From the NCBI GenBank assembly GCA_016719855.1, contig JADJYH010000006.1, positions 62,001 to 126,000 on the forward strand: a stretch of 64,000 bases of DNA, given 5' to 3'. Of this stretch, positions 56,182-64,000 are shown one piece after another. A model generated the notes under the pieces. That model saw only the letters and a program-made list of their open reading frames with translations, searched no databases and was not told where the DNA came from. Position 1 is the first letter of the stretch. Every line of letters begins with the position of its first letter. This stretch comes from Saprospiraceae bacterium. GTDB taxonomy: Bacteria; Bacteroidota; Bacteroidia; Chitinophagales; Saprospiraceae. The translations under genes and the position numbers were made by a program.

Positions 56182-56277
56182 GGTATTGGGATATTGGGTT
56201 ATTATCTCAAAACCCAATATCCCAATATCCCAATACCCCAATACCTCAATCACCCAATCACCCAATCACCCAATCAC
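56172..56277. repeat. Intergenic palindrome of (CCCAATA)n words
   Basis: Left arm GGGTGATTGAGGTATTGGGA then TATTGGGTT (56,172-56,200) includes the last bases of the NYN gene. The right arm from 56,211 is a run of CCCAATA/CCCAATCA words. The right arm carries extra tandem units not present in the left. A relative is at 61,038-61,128. Confidence 0.85.
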
Positions 56278-56294
56278 CGTAGAAATCATTTCCA

Positions 56295-57496
56295 ATGAAA
56301 AAGCATACGCCCATCGTTTTTGTTTTGTTTTTGGCTTCGCAAATGCTTTCAGCCAGTCTGCTGACCGCTGTGGGGCGAGCCAGGAATTGGGGAGGATAAC
56401 AACCCCAGAAATTGTGAAGGGCGGGGCAAACCAAGTAGTGAGCGAACGCATGGTGGTGACCATCCCCGTCGTGGTGCATGTGGTTTGGAACCAAGCTGTC
56501 GAAAACATTTCCAACGAGCAAATATTGTCGCAAATAGACGTGCTGAATGAAGATTTCAACGCTGAAAACGCAGAAATTGGAAGTGTGCCAGTCATGTTTC
56601 AATCAGTCATTGCCGATGTGGATTTTCATTTTTGCCTCGCCTCCAAGGACCCCAACGGCAATGCCACTACTGGCATCACCCGCACTCAGTCAGACAACAA
56701 CATCGGCATCGGTGGCACGGCAGCCATCCATCACAGCAGCCAGGGTGGCCAAGATGCCTGGGATACTGGGAAGTACCTGAACATTTGGGTGTCTAAATTT
56801 GCTGGGGGGCTGGGCGGCACAGCGACTTTCCCAGGTGAAGGGCCAGCCGACGAGCAGGGCGTGGAAGTTAGCTACAGGCAGTTCGGCACAATCGGCACTG
56901 CCGCCGATCCACCTTACCACCTTGGGCGCACCTGCACCCATGAAATCGGACATTATTTCGACCTCGAACACCTCTGGGGCCCCAACTTCAACAGTTGCTG
57001 CGACGAGGACGATGGGGTGGCCGATACCCCGAATTCCTGCGAGGACTACCTCCATGAATGCCCGGATGGCACCACGTTTTCCTGCACCGACCCCGACATG
57101 TGGATGAACTTCATGAACTACACCGACGATGCCTGCATGGCCATGTTTTCCAAAGGCCAAAAGCTGCGGATGTACGCTGCGCTCAATGATTTCAGGGCAG
57201 GACTACTCAATTCGGACGGCTGCGCAACGGTGGGCGTGAGCGATAAAACGGTTGGGAACGACCTACGGATATTAGGGAATCCGGTCATGGGGAAATTGCG
57301 GTTTGAAATCCAATCCTCTAGCGGCGGAGTTTGGCAGGTGCGCTTGTTCAACACGCTCGGCCAACCTGTTCTTTATGAAGTAAAAATGGCAAATACCTCA
57401 ACAGAAATGGGCTGCTCAGCACTTCCACGAGGTGTGTATTTCTTGGTTGCTTCGCAAAATTCAGCCAAAATTGCGAAGCGGGTGCTGTTGAATTGA
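56295..57496 (+). CDS. M43 (pappalysin/cytophagalysin) metalloprotease with T9SS sorting domain (frameshift in signal region)
   Basis: Probable start ATG 56,295 (MKKHTPIVFVLFLASQMLSA), which leaves frame within the signal peptide near 56,350 and continues SADRCGASQELGRITTPEIV. The zinc site is HEIGHYFDLEHLWG (HExxHxxxxxH), with the Met-turn in WMNFMNYTDDACMAMFS, as in M43 peptidases, and a Cys-rich CCDEDDGVADTPNSCEDYLH loop that likely binds calcium. The C-terminus (LRILGNPVMGKLRFEIQSSS ... GVYFLVASQNSAKIAKRVLL) is a type A sorting domain. Expected extracellular protease secreted by T9SS. Confidence 0.88.
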
Positions 57497-57500
57497 ACCG

Positions 57501-58973
57501 TTATTTTTCAAAAATCTTTCCTTCGCCAATCCATTCGATTTTACCTTTTTTATCAGCAATCATCCTAGCTGCCAGCGTGTACGCTTGGCAGAATTTCAGC
57601 AAATAATCGTAATCAATCGAGTCGGCATTGTCGGCGGCCTGGTGGTAGTATTTGTACACCTCCTCGTTCATTTCGGTGATGCCGGGTGCAAAATCCACAG
57701 CCGGAATTCCATTTCGAGCGAAAGAAATATTGTCCGAGCGCTCGTACAGGTTTTGCTCAGGGGCGGGGTCGCCGAGCATGGTCAGGCCAACCTGCTTACC
57801 AGCTTTTTTCATTTCCTCGTCGGCATTGGTCAGCCCCATGCCGATGACATTGAAATGGGCGGTGGAATTGTAGCCAGCGCCGTCGGTGTTGAGGTTGAAG
57901 GCCATTTGTTCCAACGGTATCAGCGGATGTTCGGCGTACCAGGCGCTGCCCAACATGCCCATCTCCTCGGCGGTGCAGGCCAGCAGCAATACCGAGCGCT
58001 TGGGCGGGTTGGCGGCAAGGTCTTTGGCGGCAGCCAGCAGTGCCACCGTGCCGATTCCATTGTCACGGGTGCCATTGAAAATGCTGTCTTGGGGCAAAAA
58101 TGCTGCCCCGCCTTGTTTGCCTATGCCCACGTGGTCGTAGTGAGCGCTGAGTAGGACGTACTCGTTCTTGAGAACATCGTCGGTGCCTTCGATTACCCCG
58201 ATGATGTTTGAAGCGAGGAGGTTTTTGGTGTCGCCAACTTCAACTTGAAGCTGGGCGGTTGGGTTGTTTTGTCCCCTCACCAGCGTCAAAATGCCAGGGT
58301 TCTTCTCCTGCACCCATCCGTACACGATGGGCCCGCTTTCGTCCGATGTGTTGATTTCCATCCGCTCCTTGCCAAAAAAGCTCTGGGCAATTTGCCAAGG
58401 CAACGCCATCCGGTATGCCTCCAGCAAGGCGACTGCGCCCCGCTCTGCAGCAAATTTTTGCTTTTGTGGCATGGATTGGAACACGTCGTTGGGGGTATTG
58501 CCTTCGGGTGTGCCGATGACGGTGAGCACGATTTTGCCCTTCACGTCCAAGCCTTTGTAGTCGTCAATGCCCTTGGCCTCATCCACCCAGCCGCCACCTG
58601 CAAATACGATTTCGGCTTGGGTGTCAATGCCTTTTTCGTTGATAACCAACAAGTTGTCACCAGATTTGAAATTGGTGCCCCCAATGGTCAGCGTGGCCGA
58701 TTTTGGAGGTTTAAAACTTTTGAAAGGCACTTTTTGGAAAAAATCAGCTTGGGTCGGCACTGGCTTTACCCCGTAATTTTCCAATTGGCGGGTGATGTAA
58801 TCGGCGGCCAACTGCTCACCCTCGGAGGCAGTTCGGCGGCCCCCAAGCTCATCGGAGGCGATGTATTTCAGGTGGCTTTCGAGTTCTGCTTTTGTGAAAT
58901 TGAAACTGGAATTTTGGCAAAAAACTTGGAAAGCGCAGGTAATCAGTATGCCAACGATGCTGGATATTTTCAT
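57501..58973 (-). CDS. M28 family aminopeptidase-like metallopeptidase
   Basis: 490 residues with a signal peptide (MKISSIVGILITCAFQVFCQ). The two-zinc site is HYDHVG (first His), GTRDNGIGTVALLAAAKDLA (bridging Asp), CTAEEMGMLGSAWYAE (Glu), MAFNLNTDGAGYN (Asp) and YYHQAADNADSID near the end (last His). A PA-domain-like insert lies between residues 130 and 260 (GLDVKGKIVLTVIGTPEGNT). Likely a periplasmic or secreted exopeptidase. Convergent with the M43 protease, whose stop is only four bases away. Confidence 0.9.
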   Translation of the reverse strand: MKISSIVGILITCAFQVFCQNSSFNFTKAELESHLKYIASDELGGRRTASEGEQLAADYITRQLENYGVKPVPTQADFFQKVPFKSFKPPKSATLTIGGTNFKSGDNLLVINEKGIDTQAEIVFAGGGWVDEAKGIDDYKGLDVKGKIVLTVIGTPEGNTPNDVFQSMPQKQKFAAERGAVALLEAYRMALPWQIAQSFFGKERMEINTSDESGPIVYGWVQEKNPGILTLVRGQNNPTAQLQVEVGDTKNLLASNIIGVIEGTDDVLKNEYVLLSAHYDHVGIGKQGGAAFLPQDSIFNGTRDNGIGTVALLAAAKDLAANPPKRSVLLLACTAEEMGMLGSAWYAEHPLIPLEQMAFNLNTDGAGYNSTAHFNVIGMGLTNADEEMKKAGKQVGLTMLGDPAPEQNLYERSDNISFARNGIPAVDFAPGITEMNEEVYKYYHQAADNADSIDYDYLLKFCQAYTLAARMIADKKGKIEWIGEGKIFEK

Positions 58974-59077
58974 GAATTTTTGATTTGAAGGGCAATTTTA
59001 CGGAAAATGACTGCTTGCACGGTATTGAATCCTCATTTGGATGAAAACGCCTTGATGGCCTTGCTTTCAAACTTTCC

Positions 59078-59085
59078 TATCTTTG
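59078..59085 (+). promoter_or_regulatory. Bacteroidota -7 box TATCTTTG upstream of the FKBP gene
   Basis: TAnnTTTG match 30 nt before ATG 59,115. It argues against the longer in-frame start at 59,007. Confidence 0.5.
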
Positions 59086-59114
59086 CCCATATTTTATCAC
59101 AAAACTATCTTTCG

Positions 59115-59777
59115 ATGAAGCCATTTATTTTTGTTGTGTTTGGTGTTTTTTGTTTCTCTACAATTCAAGCGCAGGGACTCAAAACCCAGAAGGATTCCGT
59201 GAGCTATGCCTTAGGTGTTTTGATTGGTCAAAACCTAAAAAAACAGGGCATGGCCGACATTGACCTGAGCCTTTTTTCTCAAGCCATTCAAGATGTCCAA
59301 GCTGGCAAGCCGACGCTGATGGACCCAGTGAACTCCAATAAATGCGTCACTGATTTCACCAACCGGGAAAAGGAAGGCCAAAAGAAAAAGGCCATGGCCG
59401 AAGGCACTGCCTTCCTCGCCCAAAACGCCCAGCGTCCAGGTGTGACTGTGTTGCCCAGCGGCCTCCAGTACGAGGTGTTCAAAGAAGGCACTGGCGAAAT
59501 ACCGAAATCTACGGACAAGGTCAAAGTACACTACACTGGCACATTGCTTAACGGCACTGTGTTCGATAGTTCGGTGGAACGTGGCGAACCGATAGTTTTC
59601 CCGGTCACGGGCGTAATCCCCGGTTGGGTCGAGGCCCTCCAATTGATGAATGTTGGCTCGAAATGGAAGCTTTTCATCCCGCAAAACCTTGCTTACGGGG
59701 ATCGCGGGGCAGGTGGACAAATCGGCCCGTATGCAACTTTGGTTTTTGAGGTGGAGCTGTTGGGGATTGAAAAATAA
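59115..59777 (+). CDS. FKBP-type peptidyl-prolyl cis-trans isomerase (Mip/FkpA-like)
   Basis: 220 residues from ATG 59,115 (MKPFIFVVFGVFCFSTIQAQ signal). An N-terminal dimerisation helix domain (DSVSYALGVLIGQNLKKQGM ... DLSLFSQAIQDVQAGK) precedes the FKBP domain: VKVHYTGTLLNGTVFDSSVE, VIPGWVEALQLMNVGSKWKL, IPQNLAYGDRGAGGQIGPYA, TLVFEVELLGIE. All key aromatic and Asp residues of the catalytic pocket are present. It folds outer-membrane and periplasmic proteins. Intact. Confidence 0.95.
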   Translation: MKPFIFVVFGVFCFSTIQAQGLKTQKDSVSYALGVLIGQNLKKQGMADIDLSLFSQAIQDVQAGKPTLMDPVNSNKCVTDFTNREKEGQKKKAMAEGTAFLAQNAQRPGVTVLPSGLQYEVFKEGTGEIPKSTDKVKVHYTGTLLNGTVFDSSVERGEPIVFPVTGVIPGWVEALQLMNVGSKWKLFIPQNLAYGDRGAGGQIGPYATLVFEVELLGIEK

Positions 59778-59829
59778 GGTTCAAGAAATATTTTCAAATA
59801 AAAAGGCGGTTTCAAAAGGTGTGTCGGGT

Positions 59830-59934
59830 TTGTGGTCACCCAATTTATTGGGCTGACCGTTGATAGCTGTTTGCTTTAACAAAACTATGTGCTGAATTTT
59901 AAATCGGTCTGCCCAATAAATTGGGCGACCACAA
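59830..59934. repeat. Palindrome with CCCAATTTATTGGG cores, copy B
   Basis: Arms 59,830-59,859 and 59,905-59,934 around a 45-nt spacer. Compared with copy A, the outer bases changed from GGCC to GGTC in one arm and correspondingly to GACC in the other, preserving pairing. Confidence 0.9.
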
Positions 59935-59992
59935 CCAGTCGCCACTTTCGGAATTCACTTTTTACTTTGCCCTTTTTACTTTTTCCTTAAAA

Positions 59993-60682
59993 ATGCAAAT
60001 CCACATCATCACCGTTCACCCCGAGCTGCTTGCAAGTCCATTTGAGCACAGCATCATGAAACGGGCGCAGGAAAAGGGGCTGCTGCAAGTGGAAATTCAC
60101 GACCTTCGTACCTTCGGTTTTGGCAAGCACCAGCAGGTGGATGACTACCAATTCGGCGGCGGTGCGGGCATGGTGATGATGGCAGAGCCTTTGGTCAACT
60201 GCATCGAAAAATTGCAGGAAAGCTGCCAGTTTGACGAGATAATCTACCTCACCCCGGACGGCCAGCGGCTCGACCAGGGCCTGACGAACCAGCTTTCGCT
60301 GAAGCAAAACCTGCTGCTCATCTGCGGCCACTACAAGGGCATTGACGAGCGGGTGCGGGAGCATTTTGTCACCATGGAAATCTCCATCGGCGATTATGTG
60401 CTTTCTGGTGGGGAACTTCCTGCTGCGGTGCTCGTGGATGCCATCGGGCGGCTGATACCGGGTGTGCTCGGCGACGAGACCTCGGCGCTGTTCGATTCGT
60501 TCCAGGACAACCTGTTGGCACCGCCCGTTTACACCCGCCCTTCCGAGTTTCGGGGCTGGAAAGTGCCGGAGGTGCTGATGTCCGGCAACTTTGCCAAGAT
60601 AGAAGATTGGCGGATGGAACAGGCAATGCAACGCACCCAAGAGCGCCGCCCAGATTTGTTGCAAAACCTTGATAATCAATGA
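59993..60682 (+). CDS. trmD: tRNA (guanine-N1-)-methyltransferase
   Basis: 229 residues from ATG 59,993 (MQIHIITVHPELLASPFEHS); the in-frame extension to 59,921 would run through a repeat arm. TrmD landmarks: DYQFGGGAGMVMMAEPL, IYLTPDGQRLDQGLTNQLS, the trefoil-knot SAM site LLICGHYKGIDERV and IGDYVLSGGELPAAVLVDAI, and the C-terminal YTRPSEFRGWKVPEVLMSGN. It makes m1G37 in tRNAs, preventing frameshifts. The last four bases overlap the next gene (ATGA). Confidence 0.97.
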   Translation: MQIHIITVHPELLASPFEHSIMKRAQEKGLLQVEIHDLRTFGFGKHQQVDDYQFGGGAGMVMMAEPLVNCIEKLQESCQFDEIIYLTPDGQRLDQGLTNQLSLKQNLLLICGHYKGIDERVREHFVTMEISIGDYVLSGGELPAAVLVDAIGRLIPGVLGDETSALFDSFQDNLLAPPVYTRPSEFRGWKVPEVLMSGNFAKIEDWRMEQAMQRTQERRPDLLQNLDNQ

Positions 60683-61038
60683 ATATAGAAGCATTTCGTG
60701 ATTATTGCCTTCGGAAAAAAGGCGTGGAAGAGACCTTCCCGTTCGGTGAGGAAACCTTGGTTTTCAAGGTCATGAGCAAGATGTTTGCCCTCACTGGACT
60801 CGATTCGACGGAGTTCACCGTTAACTTGAAGTGCGAGCCAGACTGGGCCATCGAACTTCGAGAGGAGCATCCTGATGACATCTCACCAGGCTACCACATG
60901 AGCAAAAAGCACTGGAACACCGTGCAGTTCGAGGGCGGGTTGGATGATTCATTTTTGAAAAAATTGGTGGACCATTCCTACGACCTCGTCGTGGCCAGCC
61001 TGCCTAAAAAGACGAGGTACGAACTGACTAATTTGTAA
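60679..61038 (+). CDS. MmcQ/YjbR family DNA-binding protein
   Basis: 119 residues. Pattern 'eai.dycL.kpGveetfPFge..lvfKV..KMFAL' is seen as FRDYCLRKKGVEETFPFGEE, TLVFKVMSKMFALTG. NLKCEPDWAIELREEH and PGYHMSKKHWNTVQFEG follow, ending with the VVASLPKK element. The CyaY-like fold family has no settled role beyond weak DNA binding. Translationally coupled to trmD. Confidence 0.93.
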   Translation: MNIEAFRDYCLRKKGVEETFPFGEETLVFKVMSKMFALTGLDSTEFTVNLKCEPDWAIELREEHPDDISPGYHMSKKHWNTVQFEGGLDDSFLKKLVDHSYDLVVASLPKKTRYELTNL

Positions 61039-61128
61039 TTGGGTCATTGAGTTATTGGGTTATTGGGAGATTAAGATATTGACAATCAGTGCGGTGTAAA
61101 ATAACCCAATAACCCAATACCCTAATAT
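61038..61128. repeat. Intergenic palindrome of (CCCAATA)n words
   Basis: GTTATTGGGTTATTGGG in the left half pairs with TAACCCAATAACCCAATACC (61,102-61,121) in the right half. Related in wording to the element at 56,172-56,277. Confidence 0.8.
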
Positions 61129-61143
61129 CTAACTTTCCCCATT

Positions 61144-62247
61144 TTGGAAAAAAAGCAGCAAGTTGACTACATCATCGTCGGCCAAGGACTGGCGGGTACG
61201 CTGCTGTCACATTTTCTGTTGCTTGAAAATCAACGGGTTGTGGTGTTGGACTATCCGCACGAGGGTCGTACTTCCAACATTGCTGCGGGCTTGGTCAACC
61301 CTGTCACCGGTCGGCGCATCGCCAAAAGCTGGCGGTTTGAGGAACTGTCGGCATTTGCGAAGGAAACCTACCAAAGCCTCGAAGGGCAACTGGGCGTGCA
61401 GCTCTGGCACGACCGTCGCATAGTCCGGGCGCTGCACAATACCTTTGAGGAAAACGAATGGATGCGTCGGAGCGGCTACCCAGAATTTCAATCGTACATG
61501 AACGACGAGCCGGAGATGGCTGAGTTTGCAGGCAAAGTCAAGGAGCCACACGCTTGGGGTGAGTTGACTGGATGTGCGCAGGTGGCGCTCCCGCTGTTGG
61601 TAGAAAGCTGGCGCAAATTACTTGAAAGAGAGGGTTTGTTTTTTACGGAAAACATTGATTATCAAAAACTTAGGTTTGAAAATGGTCAAGTAGTTTATAA
61701 TAATTGGTCAGCACAAAAGCTCATTTTTTGTGTGGGTGCGAAGGCCGTTGAAAACCCATTTTTCAACCATCTTCCTTTTTTGGCCACAAAAGGCGAACTG
61801 CTAATCGTGCGAATACCTGGCCTTCAGGCTGGCCGGATTTTGAAGCACAAGCTTTTTCTGGTTCCGCTCGGCGAAGACTTGTACTGGGCTGGCTCCACGA
61901 GCCGTTTCGAGTTTGAAGGGCCAAACCCTACGTCGCTTGGTCGAGAGACGCTGCTGGCAGAGTTGGAAAAGACACTGGCTGTGCCATTCGAGGTAGTTAG
62001 CCATTTAGCAGGCATCCGCCCCACGGTTGCGGATTTACGGCCATTTTTAGGGCTGCATCCGCAGTACCCTGCGCTCGCAATTTTCAATGGATTGGGTACT
62101 AAAGGGGCGCTGCTTGGGCCTTTTTTTGCGAAGCAAATGACCAACTTTCTGCTGCGAAAAGGTGAATTGGAGGCCGAAGTGGATATAAAGCGGTTTGAGC
62201 AGACAGTTCGGTCAGGGCATTTTTTCACCAAAGATAAAACTGGGTAG
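61144..62247 (+). CDS. FAD-dependent oxidoreductase, DAO (D-amino-acid oxidase-like) fold
   Basis: 367 residues from a TTG start; no ATG lies near the N-terminus. The Rossmann dinucleotide motif is VDYIIVGQGLAGTLLSHFLL (GxGxxG as GQGLAG), followed by NIAAGLVNPVTGRRIAKSWR as in the MnmC-type and glycine-oxidase-like DAO family. Late landmarks: LFLVPLGEDLYWAGSTSRFE and GIRPTVADLRPFLG with the flavin-contacting R. Probably an amine oxidase; relation to the C-terminal half of MnmC is possible but the N-terminal methyltransferase is absent. Confidence 0.85.
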   Translation: MEKKQQVDYIIVGQGLAGTLLSHFLLLENQRVVVLDYPHEGRTSNIAAGLVNPVTGRRIAKSWRFEELSAFAKETYQSLEGQLGVQLWHDRRIVRALHNTFEENEWMRRSGYPEFQSYMNDEPEMAEFAGKVKEPHAWGELTGCAQVALPLLVESWRKLLEREGLFFTENIDYQKLRFENGQVVYNNWSAQKLIFCVGAKAVENPFFNHLPFLATKGELLIVRIPGLQAGRILKHKLFLVPLGEDLYWAGSTSRFEFEGPNPTSLGRETLLAELEKTLAVPFEVVSHLAGIRPTVADLRPFLGLHPQYPALAIFNGLGTKGALLGPFFAKQMTNFLLRKGELEAEVDIKRFEQTVRSGHFFTKDKTG

Positions 62248-62359
62248 GGGCTAACTGGTTTCCGGGATTTTGCTGTTTTTTGCTTCAAATTGGCATTTTA
62301 TGGTATGAGCCAAGCCAGTTTTCGTGTAGCTTTGGGCAGTCCAAAACAAATTACAAACC

Positions 62360-63802
62360 ATGAAACGACGCAGATTCCTCCAACGATTGGGCTATTCCAT
62401 GCCCGCTGCTTTTACACTTCCCGCTTTGCTCTCCTCCTGCGGAAATAAAGGCAAGGACGACGATGGCATTACACCGGTTAACAAGTTCAAGGATTACACA
62501 GTAGTTATAGTTGGAGCTGGTGCGGCTGGCTTGTATGCTGGCTGGTACCTTCAGGAGCGTGGGTTCAACGTGAAAATTTTGGAAGCATCTGGTAGGGTAG
62601 GTGGGCGTATTCGGCATCTTAGCGGTTTTGCTGATTTTGATGTTGAACTCGGTGCCGAAGAGATTCACGGCAACAATTCAGAATGGTATCGGATTGCCAC
62701 GGAGCAGGTTAAGGCCAAACTGAACGACGTGGATACCGACGACTTTTATTTTTTCAAGCAGAATCCAGGCGACCAAACCGAGCCTGCGCTAAAGTCTGAA
62801 CCTCTTTCTGGTCAATTTCAAGAGTACGTGAATACCAGACAGTTTGTGGACAATGCACCGCTTTATTCCGGTGCTGATTTGACGGTTGAAAATGTTTTTT
62901 CAATGGCTGGTATTTCTTGGAACATGTTCGGTGTAGCAAATGGCTTGCTGGGCAATGAGTATGGCACTTCAAATAATAGGTTGAGTATCAAGGGTTTAGC
63001 CGAAGAGGACAATCTTTGGACGGCTGGCGACGAAAGTTACGGCCTCAAGGACAAGTCCATGCTTTCCATTTTGGAGACGAAGTTCGCAACCGTGATGGAC
63101 AAAGTCGTGCTGAATACCCAAGTTAAGAAAATAGACTATTCAGGCACTAAAATCGTCCTCACCGACCAAGCCAACAAGACCTACCAAGCTGACCGGGTGA
63201 TACTGACGGTACCCTTGACCGTCCTGCAAGATGGAGACATCACGTTCAACCCTGGGTTGCCTTCCACCAAGGTTGACGCATACAGTAATATAGGTATGGG
63301 TGGTGGTGTGAAGGCCATCTTCAAATTTAGCCAAGCGTTTTGGGAAGGCTTGACCTCAGAAAAGCTGGGTTCAGTCATCGGCTACAACGAAGTGCCAGAA
63401 ATTTGGGCAACAGCTGTGGGGCGTGGAACCACTCCGATTTTAACTGCTTTTGTTATGGGCGAAAAAGGAGAACAGTTCAGTTCCATGAATCCAAGCGACG
63501 CCAAGGGATTTTTGCTTGGCCATTTAGACAACATTTTCGGCAACAACATTGCTTCCCAGAGCATCCTTCAAGATGGGTTCCATTTGATGGATTGGGGCAA
63601 AGAGCCGTTTATCAGAGGCAGCTATTCCTACCCCAAGGTGGGGGGTGGCCTGATTTTCAGAAAGGAGCTTGCATCGGATGTTGATGGGCTTTTGTTTTTT
63701 GCAGGCTAGGCTACCCATTTCAAGGGCCACAGTGGTACGGTCCACGGCGCCATAGAAACAGGTATTCGGGTGGTGGATGAGGTTGAAATGTCCATCCCGT
63801 GA
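62360..63802 (+). CDS. Flavin amine oxidase (MAO-like) Tat lipoprotein with an in-frame TAG
   Basis: The frame runs from MKRRRFLQRLGYSMPAAFTL (twin-arginine signal, then a lipobox LLSSCG) through FAD-binding VVIVGAGAAGLYAGWYLQER and the FAD loop SGRVGGRIRHL. It reaches a TAG at 63,707 after LLFFAG. The same frame continues ATHFKGHSGTVHGAIETGIR and stops at TGA 63,802. The normal family motif here is GE-A-T, so GAG has become TAG. The full product would be 480 residues; the truncated one loses the last 31, including FAD-contacting residues. A point change, not an indel. Confidence 0.85.
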
Positions 63803-63885
63803 AAAACTTGATGAATCTTTTGTAGCGACGTATTTATTTTTAGGTAAACGGAATTTAATTTCTAGTTAACCGGTCGTTACAAACA

Positions 63886-64000
63886 ATGCAACAATGGCTG
63901 AATGGAATCCAACAGATGGATTTTGATGATACCCAGTTTGAAAGGAATTATTTTTTTAGAAAAAAAATCAAACTTTGTTCTTTTTGGTATGAATCTTTCT
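63886..64000 (+). CDS. Possible start of a further gene, cut by the window edge
   Basis: From ATG 63,886 the frame reads MQQWLNGIQQMDFDDTQFER, NYFFRKKIKLC and stays open to the end. Only 38 codons are visible, AT-rich, with no recognisable family. Confidence 0.3.
   Translation, partial: MQQWLNGIQQMDFDDTQFERNYFFRKKIKLCSFWYESF

Noticed and set aside
56211..56277. Tandem CCCAATA/CCCAATCA words resembling a short CRISPR
   Set aside because: Units are 7-8 nt without spacers and pair with an inverted arm; no cas genes are present.
63707..63709. Pyrrolysine or recoded TAG in the amine oxidase
   Set aside because: No Pyl genes are expected in this phylum and the family has Glu (GAG) at this position.
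1..64000. tRNA and rRNA genes
   Set aside because: No cloverleaf with a GTTCGAATC-type T arm and no rRNA-like stretch was found by eye; a covariance-model scan was not possible.

Overview
The window looks like a chromosomal stretch of a Bacteroidota bacterium, most likely of the Saprospiria (Haliscomenobacter/Lewinella-like) type. This rests on several type IX secretion C-terminal sorting domains, a PorP/SprF protein beside a giant adhesin ending in a gliding-motility-associated (type B) C-terminus, promoter boxes of the Bacteroidota form TAnnTTTG, and the families present. No rRNA, tRNA or CRISPR array was found. Base composition is roughly balanced, with AT-rich islands at about 10.7-12.3 kb and 22.5-23.1 kb.

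Layout. 0-4 kb (minus strand): an edge-truncated HEPN-like protein, then a compact operon of sodium symporter, 32-residue MetS subunit, methyltransferase and small membrane protein. 4-8.3 kb: a GMC oxidoreductase remnant, two T9SS-secreted proteins and a PepSY-like lipoprotein. 8.6-14.5 kb: a decayed zone with a broken GH65-type gene, an AT-rich broken Sel1-repeat gene, a broken membrane protein, duplicated fragments, inverted and direct repeats, and a TonB-domain protein. 14.7-21.3 kb: a lone lantibiotic-dehydratase-C-terminus-like protein, folD, an acetyltransferase, a PspA-like coiled-coil protein, a DNA/RNA non-specific endonuclease and a HerA-like ATPase.

21.6-28.9 kb is a defence and repeat island. 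It holds an Mrr-type restriction gene and a large type IIG restriction-modification gene. Between its SAM-binding motif and its NPPY motif that gene carries a REP-associated tyrosine transposase (RAYT)-like HUH domain, itself split by an array of REP-like palindromes. The island also holds a remnant of a second restriction gene and a chimeric deletion scar joining the start of the 18.7 kb endonuclease to the end of the 21.3 kb HerA-like gene.

29-38 kb: PorP/SprF, a cohesin-domain adhesin of about 1,860 codons, and a LysM protein. 38-51 kb: mostly housekeeping genes (M23 peptidase, UbiD, RtcB, UbiA, KdsC, IscX, ferredoxin, CFA synthase, MiaB). 50-64 kb: a four-helix-bundle gene inside a palindrome, a sigma-54 activator, a sortilin-like BNR protein, an NYN protein, M43 and M28 peptidases, an FKBP, TrmD, MmcQ and two flavoproteins.

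Two features cut across the window. First, many genes carry one or more single-base indels, mostly in homopolymers, while folD, miaB, trmD, ubiD and others are intact. This could be residual assembly error, real decay, or both. Second, intergenic spaces repeatedly hold 80-150 bp palindromes whose arms are often made of short tandem words, in at least five sequence families.
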